A DNA stretch of 49,671 nt from an uncultured Hellea sp. (GCA_938007935.1 CALLMD010000021.1:1-49671), one strand, 5' to 3'; shown: positions 9,863-18,497, numbered from the stretch's first letter. Made by a program: numbers and translations. The notes: a model not told the origin generated them from the sequence alone.

Positions 9863-10057
9863 ATGAAAGTTTCATCTCAGACTACGGAAACAGGGTTAGA
9901 GCCAAGCGCGCCAACACCAGACGTTGTTCAGGACTATATCTCCTCAATGCTAAGAGAGCTTTCGGAAATGGCAAGTATGTCGGGGCTTAAAAATCTCTCT
10001 TCGCTTTTGCAAGTAACTTTACTGGCTTCAAATACAGACTTTAAATCTCCGGATTAA
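9863..10057 (+). CDS. Small protein of unknown function (64 aa)
   Basis: An ATG with a good ribosome site (AGGGG, 8 bases upstream) opens a 64-codon frame. The N-terminal 22 residues look disordered (MKVSSQTTETGLEPSAPTPD), and the rest looks like two amphipathic helices (DYISSMLRELSEMASMSG and LKNLSSLLQVTLLASN). No domain is recognised. Alphaproteobacteria carry similar small helical proteins, but a specific family cannot be named. The 3' end overlaps the convergent dprA stop by 17 bases. The palindrome at 9822-9840 may control it. The ribosome site, spacing and helix-like composition favour a real gene. Confidence 0.6.
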   Translation: MKVSSQTTETGLEPSAPTPDVVQDYISSMLRELSEMASMSGLKNLSSLLQVTLLASNTDFKSPD

Positions 10058-11153
10058 GCGCGATCCGTCCGTCTGGTTCGACCAGGGCATCACCCGAGAG
10101 TTCCATCTCCAGCATAGCCGCAGTTGCAATGGCCGTGCTAAAGCCGCTTTGCCTTATGATTTCATCTCGCGATGTCGGGGTCGGGGATAAGAGGGCAGTA
10201 ATGAGTTCTCGCGCTTTATCAATATCGGCCTTCGCGCCGTCCCAATCAAATTCGGCCTGATCATAATCTCCGTTTGGTTCCATCACTTGTGGCGGCGTGA
10301 TATTTTCCAGACAGGCGATAATGTCCTCTACATTTTCGATAAGCGCCGCGCCTTGTTGGATGAGGCGGTTGCACCCCTTTGTCCGTGGATCAAGAGGTGA
10401 GCCTGGGGCGGCCATAACTTCTCGGTTTTGCTCGAGCGCATATCTCGCCGTAATCAATGTGCCAGAGCGTTCTGCCGCCTCAATCACAATCACGCCCAAA
10501 GAGAGCCCCGAAATAATACGGTTGCGCCGCGGGAAGTCGCGCGCTGTGGCCCGATATCCTATCGGGCTTTCGGAAATCAGCGCGCCTTTCTCTGCCATGG
10601 CGTGATAAAGCTCCGTGTTTTGCCGCGGATATATATGATCGACCCCGCCGCCCAAGACCGCCGCTGTGCCAGTAACAAGCGCGCCGCCATGGGCGCTGGT
10701 GTCAATGCCGCGCGCGAGACCTGATATGACGGTATAGCCAGCCTCGCCTAGCTCATTAGCGATTTGGCGGGCAAAGCGCTGCCCGATAGCCGAGGCATTA
10801 CGAGACCCAACAATAGCCGCGCAGGGCTTATGCAAAATATCCGTTCTCCCGATGACGCTAATAAGGGGCGGGCAAGGGTCAACGGCGCGTAGGTAAGGCG
10901 GGTAATCCGCCTCGCAGGCCGCCAGAATTTTGACGCCCAGCTGCTCGGCTTGGTCCATCTCGGCTTCGATGGCTTCGCAGGGCGGGACTACGCTATCTTT
11001 GCGGCGCATAATTGACGGTAGCGCCTCTATGGCGGATTTGGCCGTTTTATAACGGGTCATCAAATCCCGAAAGGCGACAGGACCAACGCGGGGCGTACGA
11101 GAGAGCCGAAGCCAATCCCTTTTTTCTGAAAATGAAAGCGCCTTTATTTGCAT
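10041..11153 (-). CDS. dprA: DNA-processing protein DprA
   Basis: DprA (Smf) binds incoming single-stranded DNA and loads RecA during transformation. The Rossmann-like core is clear: AAIVGSRNASAIG, VISGLARGIDTSAH, TAAVLGGGVDHIYP, FPRRNRIISGLSLGVIVIEA and the downstream APGSPLDPRTKG. A C-terminal winged-helix-like segment (TSRDEIIRQSGFSTAIATAAMLEMEL) ends the protein. The start is placed at MQIKALSFSEKRDW (11153), giving 370 aa and a 13-base gap after plsY. A longer frame reaches 11228 but would overlap the 3' end of plsY by 62 bases. The plsY-dprA-topA-rnr order is a familiar alphaproteobacterial arrangement, though here a small gene on the opposite strand intervenes before topA. Confidence 0.94.
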   Translation of the reverse strand: MQIKALSFSEKRDWLRLSRTPRVGPVAFRDLMTRYKTAKSAIEALPSIMRRKDSVVPPCEAIEAEMDQAEQLGVKILAACEADYPPYLRAVDPCPPLISVIGRTDILHKPCAAIVGSRNASAIGQRFARQIANELGEAGYTVISGLARGIDTSAHGGALVTGTAAVLGGGVDHIYPRQNTELYHAMAEKGALISESPIGYRATARDFPRRNRIISGLSLGVIVIEAAERSGTLITARYALEQNREVMAAPGSPLDPRTKGCNRLIQQGAALIENVEDIIACLENITPPQVMEPNGDYDQAEFDWDGAKADIDKARELITALLSPTPTSRDEIIRQSGFSTAIATAAMLEMELSGDALVEPDGRIALNPEI

Positions 11154-11166
11154 TAGCTTATCTGCA

Positions 11167-11760
11167 TCAGGATTTTTTGCCGATTTTAGACTCCGTCCCT
11201 TTGACGATGCGGCCAATATTCTCGGCATGGCGTAAATATATAATGATGGCCATAACAGCCGCCATCAAAGCTATGGGGATATTCCCCATCATGAAAGCAA
11301 TAATCGGTGTGGCCCCTGCAGCTGCTAGGGCTGAGAGTGAGGAGATACGAGTCAGAAAAGCAGTGGCTAGCCATATCGCGCCTGCAATTAATCCAATGGG
11401 CCAAGCGGTTGCGAGAAGGCAGCCAAAGAATGTTGCGACGCCTTTACCGCCCTTAAAGCCCAGCCAAATAGGGAAGCAATGCCCAATCAGTGCGGCCGCG
11501 CCCGCATAAAGCCCGATTGGCGTTCCAAAGAGATGATTAAAGATAAGCGCGGCTACGCCCGCTTTGGCGGCGTCTAATAAGAGCGTTAAAAGAGCTATAT
11601 CCTTACGCCCCGTGCGCAGAACATTGGTCGCGCCAATATTGCCTGATCCTATCTCGCGAATATCACCTTGGCCGCTGGCTTTCGCAATTAAAAGGCCAAA
11701 GGGAATAGAGCCTAAAAGGTAACCGCCGAGAATTGCGTATAATATGGGCATTGAAAACAT
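11167..11760 (-). CDS. plsY: Glycerol-3-phosphate acyltransferase PlsY
   Basis: The 197-aa inner-membrane protein transfers an acyl group from acyl-phosphate to glycerol-3-phosphate, the first step of phospholipid synthesis. Family marks are LLGSIPFGLLIAK, the glycine-rich GSGNIGATNVLR, and WLGFKGGKGVATFFG; five or so hydrophobic segments span the length. The start MFSMPILYAILGG at 11760 is chosen because the frame continuing upstream to 11943 would overlap the opposite-strand acs gene and has no PlsY similarity. It lies 13 bases ahead of dprA and divergent from acs. Confidence 0.94.
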   Translation of the reverse strand: MFSMPILYAILGGYLLGSIPFGLLIAKASGQGDIREIGSGNIGATNVLRTGRKDIALLTLLLDAAKAGVAALIFNHLFGTPIGLYAGAAALIGHCFPIWLGFKGGKGVATFFGCLLATAWPIGLIAGAIWLATAFLTRISSLSALAAAGATPIIAFMMGNIPIALMAAVMAIIIYLRHAENIGRIVKGTESKIGKKS

Positions 11761-11861
11761 AAGGGGAACATGGCTTATGTGCGGCAGAGAGTCCAGAGCG
11801 AATGGAGAAGAGGTGACAAATTCGTTTTTGCCTATTATGCCAGAGATAGATGGAGGCCTTA

Positions 11862-13823
11862 ATGAGCGACGACAATAAATCATATCCGGTGCCCGCAGCT
11901 TTTGCGAAGAACTCAAATCTAAACGCCGTGTCCTATGCCTCAATGTATGCGGCCTCCATTGCTGACCCCGAAGCCTTTTGGGGCGAGCAAGGTCAGCGCC
12001 TTGATTGGATGACGCCTTATACGAAAGTCAAAAATGTGAGCTGGGATAAGGATAACCTCTCGGTCAAATGGTATGAAGACGGCGTTTTGAATGTGACGGA
12101 AAACTGCCTTGATCGGCACCTTGAAACACGCGGCGATAAACCGGCCATTATCTGGGAGGGGGATAGTCCGGGCGTATCTAAAACCCTGACCTATAAAGAG
12201 CTTCACAAAGAGGTTTGCCGTTTTGCCAATGTCATGAAAGCGCATGGCGTGGCCAAAGGCGACCGCGTGACGATATATATGCCGATGATATTAGAAGCGG
12301 CTTACGCCATGCTGGCTTGCGCGCGTATTGGCGCGGTCCATAGCGTGGTTTTTGGCGGCTTTAGTCCTGACGCGCTGGCGGGGCGCATAACTGATTGCGA
12401 GAGCACATTTGTGATTACCGCAGATGAAGGCTTGCGCGGGACAAAGAAAGTGCCGCTCAAAGAGAATTGCGACGCGGCTTGCGATATTGCCGCCAAGGCG
12501 GGGCAGCCTGTTAAAACTGTCCTAACAGTGCGCCACACAAAGGGTGATGTGAATATGCAGGCTGGGCGTGATATCTGGCTGGACGCAGCGCTTAAAACCG
12601 TATCAGATGACTGCCCGCCTGAGCCGATGAACGCGGAAGACCCGCTCTTTATTCTCTATACCTCTGGTTCAACTGGTAAGCCCAAAGGCGTTCTTCATAC
12701 AACGGGCGGCTATCTTGTTTGGGCGTCCATGACCCATGAATATGTTTTCGATCTTAAAGAAGATGATGTTTATTGGTGCTCTGCTGATGTGGGCTGGGTG
12801 ACGGGGCATACATATATTGTCTATGGCCCTCTGGCGAATGGTGCTACAACAGTCATGTTTGAAGGGGTGCCCACCTATCCCGATGCGTCACGTTTTTGGC
12901 AAGTCTGTGATAAGCATAATGTCTCGATTTTTTACACCGCCCCAACCGCTATTCGCGCGCTCATGCGCGAAGGCGAAGGCCCCGTAAAAGCGACATCGCG
13001 TAAATCGCTGCGCATACTTGGCACTGTTGGTGAGCCGATAAACCCCGAGGCGTGGGAATGGTATTATCATGTTGTCGGTGATGGGCGATGCCCGATTGTC
13101 GATACATGGTGGCAGACGGAAACAGGCGGGGCGATGATTGTGCCGCTACCTGGAACAACGGATATGAAACCGGGCGCAGGCTCGCATCCGTTTTTCGGTA
13201 TTGAGCCCGCTCTTGTGGATGCGGACGGTAAAGAGCTTACGGGTGAAGCTGAAGGCAACCTCATTATTAAAGGCTCATGGCCGGGTCAGATGCGCACGGT
13301 TTACGGCGATCATCAGCGTTTTATTGATACTTATTTTAGCGCCTATCCCGGTAATTATTTCACGGGTGATGGCTGCAAACGTGACAAAGACGGGTTTTAC
13401 TGGATTACAGGCCGCGTCGATGACGTGATTAATGTCTCGGGTCACCGTATGGGCACGGCCGAAGTCGAGGCCGCCCTCGGCTCTCATGCGGCGGTCGCGG
13501 AGTCCGCCGTTGTTGGCTATCCGCATGATATTAAAGGCCAGGGCATTTACGCCTATGTGACTTGTATTGCAGGCACGAAAATCACTGAGGATTTACGCAA
13601 AGATTTGGTCAAACATGTTCGCGCGGAAATCGGCCCGATAGCAACGCCTGACTTAATTCAATTTGCGCCGGGCCTGCCCAAGACGCGCTCAGGTAAAATC
13701 ATGCGCCGTATCCTGCGTAAAATCGCCGAAGATAGTTTTGATAATCTAGGTGATATCTCGACATTGGCCGAACCCGCCGTGGTCGATGATCTGATTGAGA
13801 ATAGGATGAACCGCAGAACTTAG
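11862..13823 (+). CDS. acs: Acetyl-CoA synthetase (AMP-forming)
   Basis: This 653-aa adenylate-forming enzyme converts acetate, ATP and CoA to acetyl-CoA, AMP and PPi. It shows the AMP-binding signature [19 protein letters not shown], the acetyl-CoA-synthetase block [16 protein letters not shown], and the C-terminal [17 protein letters not shown] whose second Lys is the site that protein acetyltransferases modify in Acs. The start at 11862 ([11 protein letters not shown]) is preceded by GGAGG six bases away; an in-frame ATG at 11850 lies inside that site. It is divergent from plsY and overlaps the convergent DUF1289 gene by 4 bases. Confidence 0.97.
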   Translation: MSDDNKSYPVPAAFAKNSNLNAVSYASMYAASIADPEAFWGEQGQRLDWMTPYTKVKNVSWDKDNLSVKWYEDGVLNVTENCLDRHLETRGDKPAIIWEGDSPGVSKTLTYKELHKEVCRFANVMKAHGVAKGDRVTIYMPMILEAAYAMLACARIGAVHSVVFGGFSPDALAGRITDCESTFVITADEGLRGTKKVPLKENCDAACDIAAKAGQPVKTVLTVRHTKGDVNMQAGRDIWLDAALKTVSDDCPPEPMNAEDPLFILYTSGSTGKPKGVLHTTGGYLVWASMTHEYVFDLKEDDVYWCSADVGWVTGHTYIVYGPLANGATTVMFEGVPTYPDASRFWQVCDKHNVSIFYTAPTAIRALMREGEGPVKATSRKSLRILGTVGEPINPEAWEWYYHVVGDGRCPIVDTWWQTETGGAMIVPLPGTTDMKPGAGSHPFFGIEPALVDADGKELTGEAEGNLIIKGSWPGQMRTVYGDHQRFIDTYFSAYPGNYFTGDGCKRDKDGFYWITGRVDDVINVSGHRMGTAEVEAALGSHAAVAESAVVGYPHDIKGQGIYAYVTCIAGTKITEDLRKDLVKHVRAEIGPIATPDLIQFAPGLPKTRSGKIMRRILRKIAEDSFDNLGDISTLAEPAVVDDLIENRMNRRT

Positions 13824-14089
13824 CTTTCGCTGGTCCCGCCACGCTTACGCTTATTGACCCGTCTTTTCTTACGGCGTTCTTCGCGGATTTTAATGAGCGG
13901 CGGCATGCGCGCGGGGAGCTCTAATAAAATCGCGTCACGTTCTGCTTGAGTTTTTGTGGTCCAATAGGAAATTTCATCTTGCGTGCGCCCGCAGCCAAAA
14001 CATAAGCCGCTTTCGCGTTCCATAGAACAGACGAGCTGACAGGGGCTATCGGCGGGTTCTAATTCTAAATCACTGGTGTCGTCAGACAT
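13820..14089 (-). CDS. DUF1289 cysteine-cluster protein
   Basis: This 89-aa protein has four cysteines spaced C-x3-C-x8-C-x2-C (C17, C21, C30, C33) in the context [23 protein letters not shown], diagnostic for the DUF1289 family. The Cys set is likely to bind zinc or an iron-sulfur centre (family inference; function not established). The C-terminal third is strongly basic ([14 protein letters not shown]). The start at 14089 (MSDDTSD) has GGAAA upstream and removes a 17-residue extension without family similarity. Confidence 0.85.
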   Translation of the reverse strand: MSDDTSDLELEPADSPCQLVCSMERESGLCFGCGRTQDEISYWTTKTQAERDAILLELPARMPPLIKIREERRKKRRVNKRKRGGTSES

Positions 14090-14218
14090 ATCATTTTCCG
14101 TTCTTTGCCGATAATATTGTGGCTTATCTTTTAATAACAAGCTTAAACACGCTCGCGCTTACTAACTTCATTATATTATCATATTTGATGTTATTTCATT
14201 AGACAGGCTTAATCAATT

Positions 14219-14240
14219 AATATAAAGAAATCTTTATATT
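14219..14240. promoter_or_regulatory. 22-bp inverted repeat, likely operator of the corrinoid-protein gene
   Basis: AATATAAAGA (14219-14228) and TCTTTATATT (14231-14240) are perfect 10-bp arms around AA, 18 bases before the start at 14258. The shape resembles operators of ArsR-family regulators such as SahR, which controls methionine-cycle genes in many proteobacteria; the match to that motif is from memory and untested. The second corrinoid copy near 49 kb lacks this element. Confidence 0.55.
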
Positions 14241-14257
14241 TTAATATGGAATTTCTT

Positions 14258-14962
14258 ATGAGCGATCAAGACAATACAGACTCCGATGAGGAAATAATCC
14301 TCAAGGACTTAAATGATGATGATCTTGTTCAGCAAATGCAGGATGATCTCTATGACGGCATGATACCAGAGGTCTCTGAAGGCACTCAAATTTTGCTCGA
14401 TCGGGGCTGGGATGCGAACACCGTGCTAAATAATGCCCTTGTCGAAGGCATGAAATTTGTCGGTGATGACTTCCGCGATGGGATTTTATTCGTGCCCGAA
14501 GTTCTACAAGCCGCCAATGCAATGAAAGGCGGCATGGCCTTATTGCGCCCGATATTGGCAGCTTCTGAAAACAAGACGTCGACGGGCAAGGTCGTGATTG
14601 GAACGGTTAAAGGTGATATTCACGACATTGGTAAAAATCTTGTCGCGATGATGCTTGAGGGCGCAGGCTTTGAAGTCTTTAACTTAGGTATTAATACCTC
14701 TTGGGATGAATTTCATGAAGCGATTGAAAAACATCAACCTGACATCTTGGGTATGTCTGCACTTCTGACAACAACCATGCCTTATATGGGCGTTGTGATT
14801 GAAGAGATGGAAAAGCGGAACCTGCGTAAAGAGATTGCGATTATGGTGGGCGGCGCGCCGCTCAACCAAGAATTTGCTGACGCGATCAAAGCCGATAAAT
14901 TTGGCCGTGACGCCGCGATTAGCGCCGAGCTGGCCAAGACCATTGTCGGCGTAAATAGCTAG
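14258..14962 (+). CDS. Corrinoid (B12-binding) methyltransfer protein, MetH-like split subunit
   Basis: This 234-aa protein has an N-terminal helical cap (about 20-100, with VGDDFRDGILFVPEVLQAANAM) followed by a B12-binding Rossmann domain. The cobalt-ligand motif DxHxxG is seen as D120-I-H122-D-I-G125 in GTVKGDIHDIGKN, with the later SALLTT and VGGAPLN loops. It carries methyl groups on cobalamin between a pterin-binding methyltransferase and an acceptor enzyme. In many alphaproteobacteria such a protein pairs with a separate pterin-domain protein to make a split methionine synthase. The start MSDQDN is preferred over the ATG at 14246 because GGAA sits correctly before it. Its natural partner gene survives here only as a 20-codon stub, and an intact copy of the partner starts 34 kb away at 49369. 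Confidence 0.9.
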   Translation: MSDQDNTDSDEEIILKDLNDDDLVQQMQDDLYDGMIPEVSEGTQILLDRGWDANTVLNNALVEGMKFVGDDFRDGILFVPEVLQAANAMKGGMALLRPILAASENKTSTGKVVIGTVKGDIHDIGKNLVAMMLEGAGFEVFNLGINTSWDEFHEAIEKHQPDILGMSALLTTTMPYMGVVIEEMEKRNLRKEIAIMVGGAPLNQEFADAIKADKFGRDAAISAELAKTIVGVNS

Positions 14963-15017
14963 AAAGATATTTTATGACGCGCACAATATTAACCTCCCCG
15001 ACCAAAGAAGTTGTCAT
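14389..15017 (+). repeat. Left direct repeat bounding the carbohydrate island
   Basis: This segment matches 48948-49412 in the same orientation, from inside the corrinoid gene (codon 45 onward) through its stop, the AGAAAGATAT spacer and the first 14-15 codons of the next gene. The match stops sharply after GTCAT at 15017. The first 270 bases differ at about 10 % of positions and the last 187 at about 6 %, nearly all third-codon positions. The left copy contains 164 bases that the right copy has lost. Confidence 0.9.
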
Positions 15018-15036
15018 GAAACTCTTCTATTCATAA
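14974..15036 (+). pseudogene. Truncated 5' end of the pterin-binding methyltransferase gene
   Basis: The first 14 codons (MTRTILTSPTKEVV) match the start of the intact methyltransferase at 49369 (MTRTILTSPSKEVV) with the same spacer from the corrinoid stop. After 15017 the sequence switches to unrelated DNA and a stop follows at 15034-15036 (MKLFYS then stop). This is the broken left junction of the island. The 200 bases up to the glk stop hold no gene I can recognise, only a weak TGTCAAG/CTTGACA inverted repeat (15079-15106). Confidence 0.85.
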
Positions 15037-15236
15037 GCATGCCTTAAATATAGCAAGAACCATATTTTATTTAAGAGCTGTCAAGGTCACTGACTTTGGC
15101 TTGACAATGACTTAGTTTTGCGACTCTCAAAAACATGGGTTCTGATGGGGTCAATGCATATAGAGCTAGTAGAGGCTGAAAATGGTCATCGGCGTATGGC
15201 CGCCTTTTTCGCTGAACGTGCGTGTGGTGAATAATA

Positions 15237-16205
15237 TTAACTACGATCTTCTAATGCCGCGGCGGATCCTATTAATGGCGCGAGTGGACTTTTTAGTAGG
15301 CGCATGGGTATGTTTCTTACATATTCTGATTGTGGCCCTCTGTGGAGGTAGCGGTTCATGGCGTTTGGCTGCATGTAAAAATCAATCATACGTTCGCTTA
15401 CGCCGCCTGCGAGAACAATGCCGCCGCGCGTCCCACCAGTCAGAGCGAGATCGCCAATCGCGCCCATGGTGGCTGTGGCTCTGATATGACATATGTCGCG
15501 GCAGACGGTATCTCCTGATAGAGCGCTCTCTCTTATCAAGTCAGGCGCTATAGGCTCATATGATTGCCCGTGTATTTCACAAACCGCTTTGTGAACAACG
15601 GGAAGGCCTTTACCCGAGCTTATAAGCTCAAGAGAGATAAAATCTCGCTCGCGCCGAAGGATTTGTAAAAGCTCCAACTCAAGGCTGGATTGCGGGCTAT
15701 AGGCAACATGGCCGCCTTCTGAGGCGATGACATGCCATCCTGATTTCGTTGGCACGAGATAACCCACGCCAAAGCCTGTTCCGGGGCCAGCAACTAATAT
15801 AGGTTCGTCTTTATGGGGTAGGCCTGACCGAATGATTGTAAATTCATCATCGGCCAGTTCAGGAATAGAGCGCGTCATGCCAGAAAAATCATTATAGAGA
15901 TTACACTGTTCAAATCCGTGTATCTCTTTTATGCGGCTCGCTGAAATCTGCCAGTCTGTATTGGTCAGATTGATATAGCCGTCTTCAACTGGGCCCGCTG
16001 CGCAAAAGGCGGCGCGGCTAGGCTTAACGTTTATACTCTCAAGATAGTTTTGAAGCGCGGCTTCAAAGGTCGGGTAATCCGCGCCTTTGACTTTCGCAAA
16101 GTGATGGACTTTCCATCCATCCTCAGCTGTCTGTTCAAGGCATCCAAAGCGGGCATTGGTGCCGCCAATATCGCCCGCCAGAATAAGTAAGTTTGGATCC
16201 ATCAT
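15237..16205 (-). CDS. glk: Glucokinase (Glk family)
   Basis: This 322-aa cytoplasmic enzyme phosphorylates glucose with ATP. The N-terminal ATP-binding loop LAGDIGGTNARFG, the NDFSGMTRSIP substrate-region block, VAGPGTGFGVGYLV, and IASEGGHVAYSPQ are characteristic of the bacterial Glk (PF02685) family rather than ROK kinases. The C-terminal GGIVLAGGVSERM block completes the fold. It lies 21 bases downstream of the SSS symporter gene on the same strand, so uptake and phosphorylation of glucose are likely to be co-expressed. The second Met (16202) is an alternative start. It is the first complete gene of the island at the left junction. Confidence 0.93.
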   Translation of the reverse strand: MMDPNLLILAGDIGGTNARFGCLEQTAEDGWKVHHFAKVKGADYPTFEAALQNYLESINVKPSRAAFCAAGPVEDGYINLTNTDWQISASRIKEIHGFEQCNLYNDFSGMTRSIPELADDEFTIIRSGLPHKDEPILVAGPGTGFGVGYLVPTKSGWHVIASEGGHVAYSPQSSLELELLQILRRERDFISLELISSGKGLPVVHKAVCEIHGQSYEPIAPDLIRESALSGDTVCRDICHIRATATMGAIGDLALTGGTRGGIVLAGGVSERMIDFYMQPNAMNRYLHRGPQSEYVRNIPMRLLKSPLAPLIGSAAALEDRS

Positions 16206-16226
16206 GATGCCGCTTAGAGAATATTA

Positions 16227-17822
16227 TTACCAGAATATAGCGTATAATCCGATAAGAATGATGGCGATAATGACGGTCCAGATGTTGAAGCTCTTTGAAG
16301 TCTTGAAGTTTATATCACCCAGAATAACAGCTTGGCCTTCTTTTGGCCCCGCCGTAAGCGCTGATACAAGTGCGCCGATGACAAGACAGCCTAAGAAGAT
16401 AACCCAAATCCGGTTGACAAAGGGGAAGTCTGGAAACGCAAAGTAGAAGAGGGCGGATACGGCCACTGAGGCAAAAAGCATCGCAAATGCACCGTTGGCA
16501 TTAGTTGGCTTATAGAACATCCCCATTAGGAACACGGCGACAATGCCAGGCGCTACAAAGCCCGTCCATTCTTGGATTTTCTGAAAGGCTCCTTCCATAT
16601 CACCCAATAAAGGTTTGGCGAGGAAGACAGCTATCACCATGGCAGTAATTGCTGCGAGGCGGCCGACATTGACATAGTGCTTTTCATCACGGTCTTTCGC
16701 GATTTTATCACGGTAAATATCCATTGTGAAAATCGTCGAGATTGAATTTACCATAGAGGCCAGTGATGAAATGATTGCGGCGATAAGCGCTGCAAAGATA
16801 AGGCCGCGCAGTCCGCTTGGCATAATCTTCATGACTTCAGGATAGGCGCGGTCAGAGGCTGTATCGAGAACAGATTTATCGATAACGCCCATCTCTGGCG
16901 CTGCGAGCATAACAGCCGCAATACCTGGGAGAACGATGATAAGCGGCATAAGCAGTTTTAAACCTGCTGCGAAGACAAGACCCTTTTGGGCTTCGGCGGC
17001 GTTTTTGGCTCCGAGCGCGCGCTGGATGATATATTGGTTAAAGCCCCAATAGGAGAAATGAAGTACCCATAACCCGCCAAGAAGCGTCCAGATACCGGGA
17101 AGTTTACCGTAGGCCGCATGGTCTTTATCCAAGATCATATCAAATTTACCGGGAAGCTCAGTGTAAAGGCGCTTAAAACCGCCCAGAACGCCATTATCGC
17201 CGCCAATCATGCCCATGGTGAGCCACGCAATGATAAGGCCGCCTATGACAAGAATAACGACTTGTAGGATGTCTGTCAGGGCAACGGCTTTCAGGCCGCC
17301 ATACATAGAATAGGCCAGAGCGAATGCGGCGAGCCCGACCATGCCCCAAAAGAGAGGCGCCCCTGTAAGCGTATTAACCGCAAGTGAGCCTAGCCACATA
17401 ACGGCGGTTAAGTTGACGACGGTGTAAAGCGCGATCCAGAAAACCGACATGGTTGTTTTAACACCCTCGCCATAGCGCGTTTCTAGGAATTGCGGCATGG
17501 TATAAATCTCGCGCTTTAAGAATATGGGCAGCAAGTATTTAGCGACAATAATCAGGACAATTGCGGCCTGCCATTCATAGGCGGCAATGGCGAGGCCAAT
17601 TTTATAACCATCACCCGACATGCCAATGATTTGTTCAGCTGAGATGTTAGCCGCTACCAGAGAGGCCCCAATCGCCCACCATGGGAGGGCTTTACCCGCC
17701 AGAAAGTAATCTTCGGTGCTTTTAACAGTCCCTTTAGGCTCACGAGAGACCCATTGCGCAATGGCAAATAATACCACCGCATAAAGTCCAACAACGATTA
17801 AGTCTAAGGTGCTTAAAAACAT
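16227..17822 (-). CDS. Sodium/sugar symporter, SSS family (SGLT-like)
   Basis: The 531-aa polytopic membrane protein has about 14 hydrophobic segments and matches sodium:glucose/galactose symporters of the SSS family (vSGLT type). Supporting stretches are STEDYFLAGKALPWWAIGASLVAANISAEQIIGMSG, GLAIAAYEWQAAIVLIIVAKYLLPIFL, and REIYTMPQFLETRYG, which closely resemble the bacterial SGLT core. It should bring glucose or a related hexose across the inner membrane with Na+. It precedes glk in an operon. A LacI-type operator (18003-18016) lies about 180 bases upstream of the start. Base composition is closer to the core genes than to the rest of the island. Confidence 0.92.
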   Translation of the reverse strand: MFLSTLDLIVVGLYAVVLFAIAQWVSREPKGTVKSTEDYFLAGKALPWWAIGASLVAANISAEQIIGMSGDGYKIGLAIAAYEWQAAIVLIIVAKYLLPIFLKREIYTMPQFLETRYGEGVKTTMSVFWIALYTVVNLTAVMWLGSLAVNTLTGAPLFWGMVGLAAFALAYSMYGGLKAVALTDILQVVILVIGGLIIAWLTMGMIGGDNGVLGGFKRLYTELPGKFDMILDKDHAAYGKLPGIWTLLGGLWVLHFSYWGFNQYIIQRALGAKNAAEAQKGLVFAAGLKLLMPLIIVLPGIAAVMLAAPEMGVIDKSVLDTASDRAYPEVMKIMPSGLRGLIFAALIAAIISSLASMVNSISTIFTMDIYRDKIAKDRDEKHYVNVGRLAAITAMVIAVFLAKPLLGDMEGAFQKIQEWTGFVAPGIVAVFLMGMFYKPTNANGAFAMLFASVAVSALFYFAFPDFPFVNRIWVIFLGCLVIGALVSALTAGPKEGQAVILGDINFKTSKSFNIWTVIIAIILIGLYAIFW

Positions 17823-18002
17823 GATTGTGTCCCCATTTATTTTTTGAATTATTTATGTTTATTGGAATTTGATATAAGTTACTTGCTTTATTTTCGAGGG
17901 TATTCGAACAGGTATTTCTGACTTTTTCAAATCTGTTGCCTTCGATTTTACAGACTATTCCATTCTCGACTGTACTTTTTATTAATTTAAAACTATACAA
18001 AA

Positions 18003-18016
18003 TGACATCGATGTCA
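18003..18016. promoter_or_regulatory. LacI-type operator TGACATCGATGTCA
   Basis: A perfect 14-bp palindrome with the central CG typical of LacI-family operators. It lies in the 308-base space between the SSS symporter (minus) and the broken lipoprotein gene (plus, 18131). The other sites of this kind are at 22798, 32207 and 32484. No gene is seen in the rest of this space. Confidence 0.75.
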
Positions 18017-18130
18017 AATTCATAACGATTTTTTCTTTATTGTTCAGGAGCTCTGCTAGATTGGATGCTAATTAGACTTCAAACAAGTTTTCTAAACTTC
18101 ATTGTTATGACATGCAGGGAGACTAGCTTT

Positions 18131-18443
18131 ATGGAATATCGTTTAGTCAATAAACTTAAGATGAGCATGATTCTAACGCATATTAGAAACCTATTTTGTT
18201 TTACTGGCATCGTGTTTTTGAGTGCCTGTGAAACGTAAATATCTGAATCAAAAACCGAGAGCGTTGTTCACTATGATGAGGTTCGTCCGACGGGTTTTTT
18301 ATAGTGCTATAGGACATAGTGATGAAGCATATAGCAATAGCTGGAACCGTTTGATCTTGAAAAATAGTTTCCAATGGGTCCAAAAACAAACTGACCCTAA
18401 AGGCGAGCATTGCCCTGAAGTGGTAGAGGCATCAAGTAATTAA
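18131..18443 (+). pseudogene. Remnant of a lipoprotein gene, probably ThuA-like
   Basis: An ATG at 18131 with a GGGAG ribosome site starts a 35-codon frame encoding a lipoprotein signal (CFTGIVFLSAC, lipobox LSAC) that stops two residues after the cysteine (TAA 18236-18238). Further downstream, in another frame ending at 18443, the translation reads RRVFYSAIGHSDEAY, then W-x-R-L-I-L and SFQWV. This resembles the C-terminal end of ThuA-like domains (GRVFY..LGH...W...IL..I.WA), a family often found with 3-keto-glycoside and trehalose genes. The middle of the domain is missing and at least one frameshift is needed. The ThuA assignment is from pattern memory on a short stretch. Confidence 0.5.
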
Positions 18444-18451
18444 CTTGATGC
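18429..18451. terminator. Perfect stem-loop with 9-bp arms
   Basis: GCATCAAGT and ACTTGATGC flank a 5-base loop that contains the stop codon of the broken lipoprotein frame. It sits 47 bases from the convergent gene end at 18498. There is no strong T run on either side, so it could be a weak bidirectional terminator. Two further short palindromes (ACAATATTGT and GTTTAAAC) follow directly. Confidence 0.45.
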
Positions 18452-18497
18452 ACAATATTGTTTAAACGATTTTCGTCTATCAAATCTTGGTTTACAA

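Noticed and set aside
14090..14257. SAM-II or cobalamin riboswitch before the corrinoid gene
   Set aside because: The 168-base space has no recognisable B12-box or SAM-II core and is too AT-rich and short; the palindrome is the only clear element.
15079..15106. TGTCAAG/CTTGACA inverted repeat as another LacI operator or an attachment site
   Set aside because: The arms are 14 bases apart and lack the central CG; nothing similar occurs at the right junction.
14963..15236. Search for an integrase, tRNA or IS end at the left island edge
   Set aside because: No tRNA-like sequence, no transposase fragment and no terminal inverted repeat were seen; the edge is explained by the repeated host genes.
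15182..15518. Plus-strand open frames opposite the glk 3' end
   Set aside because: They overlap a clear glucokinase gene, have no ribosome site or recognisable domain, and their composition is that of an antisense shadow.
18222..18443. A 73-aa plus-strand frame as a separate gene
   Set aside because: It starts inside a broken lipoprotein gene without a ribosome site and its conserved-looking part lies only in the second half, so it is better read as a remnant of the same gene.
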